A DNA stretch of 64,000 nucleotides from Pezicula radicicola (taxonomy: Eukaryota > Ascomycota > Leotiomycetes > Helotiales > Dermateaceae): assembly GCA_003008705.1 (NCBI GenBank), contig PDUO01000086.1, positions 4,014-68,013 of the forward strand, in the 5' to 3' direction. Of this stretch, positions 22,567 through 32,496 are shown piece by piece (position 1 is the stretch's first letter; each line of letters opens with the position of its first letter). The notes under the pieces are model-generated. The model saw only the letters and a list, made by a program, of their open reading frames with translations. It ran no database searches and was not told the origin of the DNA. The translations under genes were made by a program, and so were the position numbers.

Positions 22567-23244
22567 ATTTCAAGTTGTGGTCGAAGGATTAAATTTTGTT
22601 TTGGAAGATACAGGTTTGAAGACATGCAGTCAATTCCAAGTGGATAATTTGCTTGAAACTTTGAGGAAATGCTAAAAGGTTAGAACAAAGACCATACATT
22701 CGAAAACTATAGTCCAGATGCGGCAAGCGAACAAAGAATTATTATTGTCACTTTCAATTTTCATTTAGGGTTCTAGTAGTATTGCTTTGTTGTTTACTGC
22801 GTTCTTTGTCTCTCAGACTTCCCCCGACCTCGAGCCCCTGTGCTAGGACATTTCATGGTCAATTGCTTTGACTTCCATGTGTAATTGGACGCTCGCGGAT
22901 ACTTCGGATTTGGTCTTCAATGGCTATGTAGCACAACAATTAATAATTGAGCAAAGGCTAATTAGTTATAAAGATAATGATTTGAGTATGTGTTGAAAGA
23001 AAAGTAACACTTGAAGTTTAGGACTGTTGGGAGACAAGCGAGCTTTAGCGAGGGGAGGGGGGGGGGGTTTATTTATCACGTGATACCGACTTGTCGTGTT
23101 TTGAGTTGCAACAAACGCCAGTCTTCTTTCCTTTTATAACATTCCATAGTACTAGTTATTCAGAGCTATATCGAACCACCAAGTTTCCTCTCAACACCCC
23201 TTTTGCAATAAAAAACATTTGCTGACCGTATCAAGTTGATATAT
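22567..23244. other. Intergenic region with a repeated CACGTGAT module
   Basis: No gene. Upstream of the minus-strand peptidase-like gene. It includes a G-run near 23055 and one copy of a roughly 100-bp module (23034-23120) shared with 28794-28885. Confidence 0.5.
23034..23120 (+). repeat. Dispersed ~100-bp module, copy 1
   Basis: Shares with 28794-28885, in the same order and orientation, GAGACAAGCGAG, TTTAGCGAGG, a G-rich run, TCACGTGATAC, GAC, TTGTCG and TTTTGAGTTGCA. It is too long and ordered to be chance. It contains a palindromic CACGTG core. Confidence 0.75.
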
Positions 23245-23932
23245 CTAATTCTCTAAACTAGCGCCATGTTTTGTACCACTCACTACGTCTATACCTACGC
23301 CATCCTGCATCGCGATACAAGTACAATCAGCACGCAGCTGATATCCCAATTGCAGCGCCATCGCACCTCCATCTCCCACATCTTCGTCGAGCCAACGTTG
23401 AAGTGGTGCCAAACCATATCCAGACCAAGCAGAATTATGGTCTGAGACCATCATAGATACATGGTACGGGCAGGTTGAAGTCTGATTACTATCGTAAGAC
23501 TGGTATGAGAAGTCCTGATAATGGTGTGGACTGTGATGAGTATGAGTCCAAGCGGACACCTCGAGGAGGTTGACTTGTGTATAAGCCACCCGGTCGGATA
23601 AGTCTGTGTTGAAAGTTCGATATGTGTCTGAAGTAGAGTCGGGCATAGGCGCTGTGCTGCTAAGGTGTGACATCTTGGGTGACGATGTTCGTACCGCAGT
23701 GGAGTCTGTAAGGTGTATTGAGGAGGAATATTGTTTTCGTGGCTTATGGGAACGGGGGGAACGAGAGCCTGGAGACGACTTTTGTTGTATCGATACAAGC
23801 TGGGAGCCAGAGCTTGAGCTCCCGATAGGATTGCTGTGTTTACTGTCAAGAAAAGTCGTCAGTCAGCTTGTTGAACGAGAGATGGGTCGAACATCCGGAG
23901 TGCACTTACGATGTTCCATTGCTAGAAGACAT
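23245..23932 (-). CDS. Small Ser/His/Tyr-rich protein, family unknown
   Basis: Two exons, 23932-23910 and 23842-23245, with a 67-bp intron (GTAAGT..GACAG), give 206 residues in phase. The first exon is only 23 bases (MSSSNGTS). Residues 10-65 are Ser/Arg-rich; the middle is rich in His, Tyr and Gln (THTHHSPHHYQDFSYQSYDS); the C-terminal third (WSGYGLAPLQRWLDEDVGDG, then four Cys or Met residues) looks ordered. There is no signal peptide or membrane helix. It faces the region upstream of the peptidase-like gene. The family is not recognised and expression is unproven, but the exact splice phasing makes it better than a chance frame. Confidence 0.5.
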
Positions 23933-25051
23933 TTTGGCGAGAGGCGAGCCAGATGGGTTGAACCGGTTGGGAATTTGTTGCACGCTGGTACTGGCCCAAA
24001 TCAAGGCTAACTTAGCCCTTAGTTAAAGCAAAAATCTGTGAAGAAGATGAACAGCAAGTGAGCAATCCCATGCGGGGAAGGGGAGTTATTATACGCACAG
24101 AGCTGGCTTGCTCCTACTGGGATGAACAAATTTCAACCTTTCATATTGCAAGTCTTCCACGATCAATCCAGAAACCAAATTGCAAAAATAAACGGAATAG
24201 CACAGGGCAACACGGTCAAGACATCCTCACCGGTAGCCTTCGTATAACAATGCAATATTACATCTTAGCGTACATTCTGTTGTAGCTTGTAGCTTACTTG
24301 GGTATTATTCTCTCTGAGATTTTGAAAACTCTGATTGGGCTTGTGACTTTTGTTTTGCTTGGAACTACGCTTACTTTTTGTTGCATGCGGTCGTTTCAAG
24401 GAGGCAGACTTCTCAACTCTCAAATGGCGCAACGATCGGGACTTTACTTCGCCCCAGGACAAAAGCTTGCGCGAATTCGTTCCAATCGTCGACAGTCAGT
24501 CTATTGGATGTGGGACCGTTGCTCATCTAGACTGGAGATGCTCGACTCCTTGAGGGTGAGCAAAGTGCCGTCTGAGATGAAGGGATTGTCAGCATCCTGT
24601 CCTTCTTCTTATTGGACAGGAGACTTTTGTAGGTCGATTGATCCGGGACCTGCCAGCTGGTGGTGTTTCTGGCGTCGGCTAGGGTTTGGAGAGTCATCTT
24701 GAGTGGTTCGAATACTTTTGTCCGCCAGGATTAGCACACCAGCAAGCCTCTCGTATTTTTTGCGCCTCATATTCGTGTCTCCACTTTAAGTTATCGTCCA
24801 TTTGAGTTCTTATAATTGGTTGTATGACGTTTGCACTGCTTGGCGCCGTTAGGAATCGCGATTACAGCTCAGAATGGGTCGTGACGCCCAGCTTGTATGC
24901 ATCGTCTGCCTCGTTGCCTCATTGCCTCGTTTCAGCCACCTAAACTTCTATAAATCATAGAGCCTCTCTGCTTTCCGACTTGACTTTTTAAACATTTCTT
25001 CATCTTTCTTGAGGACTTTCCCATCTACAGGTCGACGTTCGTGACCTGATT
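23933..25051. other. Intergenic region, no secure gene
   Basis: Contains several overlapping open frames without consistent coding features. A minus-strand ATG at 24697 opens 56 codons and, after one TAG, another 38; this is too weak to call. The right end is the Clr5 gene promoter with a TATAAAT at 24949-24955. Confidence 0.45.
24949..24955 (+). promoter_or_regulatory. TATA-like box of the Clr5-domain gene
   Basis: TATAAAT ends 97 bases upstream of the ATG at 25052. Confidence 0.5.
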
Positions 25052-28000
25052 ATGGACGGCGTCCCAAAAGCCTCAGCCGACCAGCTAAACGCACCATATG
25101 CGGAGAGATGGGGGCTCTTGAAGAATGATATCGCTCGGATGTACATGGACGAGAAGAAGAAGATCAAAGACATTGTTGAGATCATGAAGGCAGACTTTTA
25201 GTTCTATGCAAGGTTAGTGATGATCCACTATCCATTATGTTTCATATATATAAGGTTGAAAGCTGAATGTGCTGCGTCTTTGCAGTGAACCTCAATACAA
25301 ACGCCAATTTGGCCTCTGGAACATGAAGCGAGCTATTCCGAGCACGAAGAAGGCAAAGATTAGCAAGGTGCTGGAGACCTGGGCCCAACAAAAGAAGTCC
25401 TCCGAGGTGCTGCACAATGGCAAAGTCGACGTTCAGACTCTCCAGAAGATTCGAAGGTATCTGAAGGAACAAGCGAGGCGGGATATATCTATATGGACGG
25501 CCATGAGCAACGGATCTGTCGACATCGAGAACCTCTCTGGACATGCCCTTCAGTGTGGCAATAGAGTGTGAGAATTGTTGTTCCTTCTGGGGATCTTGAA
25601 GCTTTCTGACTTTGGTCTCTAGGTTCATGAATTGGAGTATGCCTGCTGCTGTCTTACGCTTCTTGAAATCCAGTGCTGTCGACCATACTTCGCCTAGTAC
25701 GTACTTCCTTTTGGTCAATCTTATCACTGACGATATTTGAGAGGTTATCAATGTCTAGCGTTATATATTCAGAGTTTTAACATCCTTGTTATTTGAAAAT
25801 CCTCTGACACTGAAACACTTTTAGATTTTTCTGTCGCAACCCCAATGAGCGGTATACTGGTGGCTACTCCATCATCAAATGCTGGACCATCGCCTAGAAA
25901 CCATCCATCCCCTAATAATGCCTCGTCACCAAGCAATGAACGATCTGCTATGACCATTGCCGTTCAAGAGAGTCTCAAGATCAATCGGGCGCACCTCTTC
26001 GTTCAGAAACACCATAAAGAATTACTTCAAGGGATGAGTTTACAAGAGCAGTGGTACGTCTAGACATTGTTATGGCTAGCTTGACTTGCTAATTCTGTGA
26101 TAAGTATCACCACTGATTGGCTGCATCAATTCTGGCAATACTCCTTTATAACGGCAAGAACCTGGGGTTACGGGCCAAGAACTTGGAACTCGTCGAGTCT
26201 TAAATTCAATCAATTCTCCAAAGAAAGAGCTGGGAGCCTTCCAGGTACTCCCGCTATGAACACCAACTCCCCCGAACAGCATTCCTATCATCAAAATGCC
26301 CAGGAAAAGTCTCCTAAGAGCTTCAACATCCAGAAACCGAGTGATTTATGTCGCTGGGGCATCCATTTTCGTCAGGTCTCCTACGAAAGAGTAAGGTCAC
26401 CCACGCCAGCTGAGGTCCTGGTCGATCCGGATGACGAGAATACTTGGAGACAGTGGGCCATGCCTGGAAATATCTTCGATTTTGCTGAGTCCCTACAAAA
26501 AAACCTTGAGAGTAACGACTTCAGCACCATCGAAGTTAGAGAACTTCCAATCTCGTCGGGTCAGATAGCCAGAGCTGCAAAACGATCTCCAGAACAATTG
26601 TTAGAGGAAGCATTCGGCTTCAGTATCATGGCGCGAAACAGGACTCTCGTCTTGGACATGATGGAAGAAATTGAAAGCAACGAAGAATTTTCCCTGCATG
26701 ATGTGTACCCCTTACATCTCACCTCAAGCTACTTGGATGGATCAAAGACCTGTTGTTGCGTGTTTGATGACATCGTGCAAGAAATGCCATCGGGCAAGGC
26801 CTCTGTGCGCAAGCTCTACGTCAACCATCTCAATCACACGGTTCTCGATAACCTCATGATAGCCATTCTGAAGGCACATACCTCGTGTACTCCAATAATG
26901 GTAGATGAGGCCTTCAAGAAGGAGTATCGATTCGCAGGGGAAGAGGTAGACATCTGTGGGAGGTGGGACGCCGACTCCAATTGCATCCGACAGCTCCAGG
27001 CGAGTGGTAACCCTACAATACCGCAGAATTGGAAGCACATGTTCTGTCACACCTCTGTGCAAGCCATAACACACTGCATTGCAAGTCTCTTCAGTCCGCA
27101 TTGGGGACCTGATATCAACACGCCCAGTGGCCTGTTTCTCAAGCGTTGTCTTAACGAAACTTGTGGGCTCAAGCTCCAACTCAAGCCTCTCCATACTTTA
27201 GTCGTCACAGCAGTCTACCTTGCACAGCTAGGAAGGGATGGGGAAAATCTTTTCGGAATGGTCGCATGCCTTCTCAGTTTTCTAGGAAAGGGTGCAAATC
27301 CCCTACTGAAAGCGCATATCTCGCCGATGGCTCTCCTGAGTAGCGACGATAGCCAGGAATGTAGACATTCAGAGCTTGATCCCTTGGAATTTGCGCAGAA
27401 GGTACCACATGACCTCATTTCCAAATGGCCACAGGAACGAATAATCGGTTGGAAGATATTTTGTGCCGTTCTTAGGCTGTCACAAAACGAATGGAAACCT
27501 TCGGTACCTCCTGAACCCGCAACAAGTACTTCAGAGGATAAATTTCAAAGTATTTACGGTATTTTCGTCCAAGATATAGGCGAGGACACTGAAAGTGTTG
27601 GATTTCCAGCTATGGATGTAGATAGGGAAGTTGAGAGCAATAAGGAGGATGGACATGAGGACAAGGGCGATGACAATGACAATGAGGATGATGAGAATGA
27701 GGGTGAAGGTGTTCCTACCTACTGCCCCGATCATTCCAATTGCAGCTATCGAAAAAACTTCTTCGGTAAGAACAAGAGTCTGGCGACTCTGTGGGCCGCC
27801 GTGCAAACTGAGTTGTTAACTTACAGAAGAATTGATGAAGGCGGTCCATGGATTTCAGCAAATTTTGATATGGAATCCGTTCTCGAGAGTTTAGAAAAGG
27901 GGGATGAGCTGTCCATTGGGCTCGTGTCCAAAGGTATGATGGAGCCATTCTGTAGGTGTGGCGTCTTTTGCAATTCGTACCATCCTGTATGCCTGTATGT

Positions 28001-28091
28001 AGAAGAAGCTTCTGCATATTATTTCTCCAACCTAGAGGATTGGACTAGGTCGACCTTCTTGCAGGATTATGATGGGTTTACTGGGTGCTAG
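25052..28091 (+). pseudogene. Clr5-domain protein with one premature TAG
   Basis: Fungal Clr5-domain proteins are putative DNA-binding or silencing factors; Clr5 of fission yeast acts in heterochromatin. Exons 25052-25212, 25286-25567, 25623-25696, 25825-26053 and 26105-28091 all have proper borders and sum to 911 codons in phase. The Clr5 domain is residues about 18-66: AERWGLLKNDIARMYMDE, then EIMKADF and, across intron 1, FYASEPQYKRQF. Inside it, codon 50 (25199-25201) is TAG between ADF and FYA, where related proteins have a sense codon; CAG-to-TAG would suffice. Exon 5 encodes a long helical region, an acidic run near residues 745-775 and a Cys cluster (CRCGVFCNSYHPVC) near the C-terminus. 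Everything downstream is intact, so the lesion is recent, or the protein starts at an internal ATG, or the base is an error. Confidence 0.8.
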
Positions 28092-28337
28092 TTCATCTCG
28101 GGGGCCACAGATGGGTGATCGAAAAGGAAGGCGCATTAAACTTGATTCAAAAGCTTTTTTAGTTTTAGATTTTTTTCAATAGCATTTTGTGAGCCTTATA
28201 ACTCTTTAACTTTCTAGTAACTTATAGGCTTAATAGACTATTAAAACGGTTTCTAGGGGATAAACTCTTTAGTCTTTAATTATTTTAATTTGCTTAAAAA
28301 GCAGTAGATACTAAAGTAAGGTCTAAAAATATTTTTA

Positions 28338-28471
28338 TATCCCTTACACCGTTTCCTGCCATCTTGTACAGGGATTTGACACCCCGAGGATTTCGCCTCC
28401 AAAATATATATGTAATTTGTCGTCCACGTCCTGTTGGTCCGTGGGAATGGCAGCAAACGGTGTAAGGGATA
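28338..28471. mobile_element. MITE-like element, 25-bp terminal inverted repeats
   Basis: The left end (28338-28362, starting TATCCCTTACACCG) and the right end (28447-28471) are inverted copies of each other over 25 bases with one mismatch. The 84-bp interior has no coding capacity. The outermost TA at each end could be a TA target duplication, as made by Tc1/mariner-type transposases. Confidence 0.8.
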
Positions 28472-28793
28472 AGTTATAAATTAATAGTATTTATTCTTCT
28501 TAAAAAATAGCTTTAAAATTAATTAGATTTGCAATTTATATAACGTACTAGATCTTGAATATACCTCGAGAGGTACATTTATTGCTAGGTATATTTTTAG
28601 TAGGATTCTCTAACCCTAATTACTTTGACACCAAACGCAAAACTATAAGCACCAGGCATTTCGGCCCATTCAAATGGGCCCAGATCCGTGCAACCAAACA
28701 GGCCCTAAGGCCAAGCTGTTAGCAAAAGACAAAGACAAAGATTCGAGATCGTCCCGAAAGACAGTCAATGTTTGCAGCTAAGATGTCCTAGAG

Positions 28794-28885
28794 ACAAGCG
28801 AGGTTTAGCGAGGAACGGAAAGGGGGGTGTTTCACGTGATACAGACAAACCTTTGTCGGGTCTTTTGAGTTGCAGCAAGACCTAA
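28794..28885 (+). repeat. Dispersed ~100-bp module, copy 2
   Basis: Ordered match to 23034-23120, including GAGACAAGCGAG, TTTAGCGAGG, TTCACGTGATAC and TTTTGAGTTGCAGCAA. This copy has no gene immediately next to it. Confidence 0.75.
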
Positions 28886-30298
28886 ACCTCGTTCTCTTTA
28901 CAATATTGCCTTACAAATAAGATTTATAGGAACTGCGTAACATACTTATAATACTTTGATCCCGATATCTCTGTTGTCTGTATTTCTAGCTTGTCTAATT
29001 ATCGGATAACTAGAAATACATGGCCATAATTCCTCTGTTTGGTAATTCGCCTACAGACACAACATTATGTGCTATTGCCATAAATGTTTCTCTTCTCCTG
29101 TAGTTTACTTTCTACCCCTACTAGATTAAGTTGCCCCAGGTAATTCCTACCGAGACCCATTCATCCTTCGAATTTCTAAGACATAGATCTATAAAACACC
29201 CCCAAAAGGCACAAGTAAAGTCATCCAAGATTCAAATAAACACCGCCTTAAAAACATCCAACAACAAAAACCACCCCTCCATCCGGACTTTCCATCAACA
29301 AGTTTTCCATCAGCAGAGCCAAGCTTCTTCTACGGAGGTATTCCTGCAACTTGCTTACGCGCCAAGCCTTCAAGCGATCAACAGCAGACAAGACTGGGAT
29401 TTCCCCGATTTCCTATCATCGCTACTTATAAGCGATCGCTTAACCATCATCACTTCCTTAATTAGACTAGAAGTGCATATTTCCGTTAAGTTCTCAGCTG
29501 ATGAACACGAAGTGCCGAACCTATAGATTGTGCAGGCATTTTGATGTGCCATGTAACGGTTATCTACTACAAGATACCGTCGTATCAGGTTTTAATTGTG
29601 ATGATAAACTGCGGGAGAGCTTTTTGATATGCAGTCTGCTTACTTTGTACCTTATCCAAGCCTACAATGAATGCTCTTGGCAGGGCCGAATAGCAAATCG
29701 GTTGTGGCGTCATGGGTTACAGCAATGCAGATCAGGTACGATTTATAAGTGACATCACATTCTGACCTCGGAACGACAATAGAGATACTGAACTGGTGAT
29801 CATGCGCATTGGATCTTATTCTCTATGGATATTGGATTAGCCTAGAAGTAGCAGATAAATATGCATAACACCCATGGAGGTAAACTATAACACCACAAGC
29901 ACATCGCAGGATAAGATATGAAGAACCGTTAATAATGTTAGCTGCAGTATACTTAAGGCATTCAGTGGAAGTATCCACATGTGGATTCGAATATACATAT
30001 TGGCGATTCTTGGTAGGCACTAGATCAACATTGACAACTTTTAGCTATGATAACAACATCCCATGCAGCACGGCTACAACTTTTCATATTCCCCACCAAA
30101 AAAACAAAAATTAGCCAAGTGCACAGCCATGATATTCCTACAGAGAACAAGAACATCGATTACTAATTTACTCCACTCAAATGACCACACCAAGCAATAT
30201 AAAAGCCCATACCAATCTATCCCTCCCAGTAAAACCTCACACAACAATCCCAACTAGTATTCTCACCATACCCACCTTACAACCTTCCCACCACCGCA

Positions 30299-31737
30299 AT
30301 GTCCCTCACAAACCTAACAACAATGCGCGGCGTAATCTACTCCGGAATACCCTTCAACATGACAGTACAAGACCTCCCCATACCAACCCTCCAAAACCCC
30401 ACGGACGCAATAGTACGAATAACAACGTCCGCCATTTGCGGCTCAGATCTACACGTATACCACGGAGTATCAGGCGGTACACCACCCTGTAAGTCAAATT
30501 CTCGTCTTAAATTTGACCTCTTCTATGTCTCAAATTTGCATTGCTCATTACTCCTGAATCGAAATTATTTTTGAGTTACAATGTTACATACTCTCAATAA
30601 TATCTAGAATAGGTCAAACTAACACCGAGTTTTTAATTTATTATAGGGAATATGGGTCACGAAGCCCTAGGTTACATCTCCGAAATCGGTAGCGGTGTAA
30701 CATCTCTGAATGTTGGAGATTATGTAGTGATTCCCGATGCGGTTTCAGATGGGAAATTGGATATGGAGAGTGAAGCGTTGAGTTTCTTTGGGAATGGTTA
30801 TGCTTTAGGTCAGGGACTACAATGTAAGTTCCACTACCTAGTTCCTCCAATTCCAACTCATATACGGTGATATTTCTCAAGTGCCTCCTTTTAAAATACT
30901 ATCCGTCTTCTTCTTGACCTACAAACGAATAAAAGAAGATTATATACTAACATAACCATCCCCTTCAATAAAGCCGAATACGCACTAATCCCCTCCGCCT
31001 CAACAACCCTAATCCCCATCCCCCTAACCCAAAACACAACCAACAAAACCCTCGAACAATCCTACCTAACCATCTCCGACATCTTCGCAACAGCCTGGAC
31101 CGTCCTCGATTTCTCAGGTTTCCAACCCGGGGACACGGTATCCGTATTCGGAGCCGGACCAGTAGGACTCCTAGCAGCATATTCAGCAATTCTACGCGGA
31201 GCATCAAAAGTCTATTCTATTGATCATGTAGCAGCTCGTCTGGAACTAGCTGCTGCAATAGGTGCTATCCCGATCAATTTCGTGGATGTTGATCCCGTGG
31301 AACAAATTATGGAGTATGAACCGAATGGAGTTATGAGATCTGTAGATTGTGTGGGTATGGAAGCTGTGAATTCTCAACTTCAACATGATGAGAATGTTAT
31401 ATTCAATAATATGGTGGCGGTGACGCATGTCGGGGGTGGAATTGGTCAAGTTGGTGTATTTGGTGCGCAGGAGAATTCTCCAGGTGCTCCGTTGGGTGAT
31501 ACTATTTCACCGAATGTTTCGTTTCCTCTGACTGAGTTCTTTGGAAAGGGTTTGAGGTTTCAGAGTGGTCCTGTTGATCCGAAGGTTTTGGCGCCGCATT
31601 TGGTTGAGTTGATTTCTAGTGGGAAGGCCAAACCGGGATTTATTAAGACGGCGGAGATTGGCATTGAGCAGGTTCCAGAGTATTATCAGAGGTTTGATCA
31701 ACATGAGGAGATTAAGGTGTATATACACTTTCCTTGA
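30299..31737 (+). CDS. Zinc-type medium-chain alcohol dehydrogenase
   Basis: This is a NAD(P)-dependent oxidoreductase of the MDR superfamily, substrate unknown. Exons 30299-30488, 30647-30823 and 30974-31737 give 376 residues. Residues 45-56 (AICGSDLHVYHG) supply the catalytic-zinc Cys47; GHEALG gives His68 and Glu69. The Rossmann motif VFGAGPVGLLAA is near residue 180, followed by the YSIDH acidic strand end. The four-cysteine structural zinc loop normally after GHExxG is absent; the segment PDAVSDGKLDMESEALSFF stands in its place, as in some FDH-like and tetrameric MDR enzymes. Introns are 158 and 150 bp, longer than others here. A 20-codon region near residues 300-320 is rich in Gly/Pro, as in formaldehyde-dehydrogenase-like members. 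Confidence 0.85.
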
Positions 31738-32496
31738 GGGAATTTGGGTTGCATTGTGGGATTGATAGCAATGGATAGGGTTTACATATATTTAAGTATA
31801 GGCATAATAATTACTGATTAGTAGAGGCAAGTCCAAACATCATTCTAGCGCACAGCTATGTACCTTTAAACTGGAAGTCTTCTTCCCTCATCTTTTCACA
31901 ATACAGCTCAAATAAAGCGTTTACTACAAGTTCAATGAGGCACCAAGACTTAAGTAGACTTCAGGTTAAAAGATTTGGTAAAAGTACTAATTTAGGAAGA
32001 TAATCTGTTACGCATAGAATAATATAAGGTAGCAACATAACTGTGCGTTAAATAACAATCTTGATACTTGGAACTGATAGAACAAAGGTGCTAGAAGTAC
32101 AATATAGAGTTCAACTACTCCACGTCAAAGTCTTAAACTCATAAGACATAACTACTCCATGGCACACATCGCCGGTTAATACATTCTTACCGACAATATA
32201 AATCAAGACCCCCCAGTGTCAGAGATATTAATCAGAAATCATTATATTAAATTTGAAAAACTGGATTCTTAGCCTCCCAACAGATCGAAATAACTCAAGA
32301 ATTGGCCATTCTTGTTTACAACTACCTTTTTTTTAACTCTAGAAATAGGACAGCTGCCTCCTTACGCAAATACTAATAGGGGATGTGAAACATCTTAGAG
32401 GCGTCGGAAACAACCGTTGGTTTGGCTCCGGTATTTGTCGTCTAGTCATGGCGTATAGTGTCGAGCGAACCGCCTTCTGGCAGTAATGGCTAATTG
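31738..32496. other. Intergenic region, nothing recognised
   Basis: AT-rich spacer between the alcohol dehydrogenase stop and the stop of the minus-strand quinate repressor. No gene or repeat was recognised. Confidence 0.5.

Larger units (their letters stand above)
28092..30298. other. AT-rich intergenic region with mobile-element traces
   Basis: No gene. Holds a 134-bp element with terminal inverted repeats (28338-28471) and the second copy of the CACGTGAT module (28794-28885). A 131-codon open frame at 29131-29526 starts with TTG and has no internal Met, so it is not called. Confidence 0.5.

Noticed and set aside
24418..24697. Possible small minus-strand gene from ATG 24697
   Set aside because: Only 56 codons before a TAG and 38 more after; no domain and no splice pattern that improves it.
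29131..29526. 131-codon open frame
   Set aside because: It starts with TTG, contains no internal Met and has no domain; it lies in AT-rich decayed DNA.
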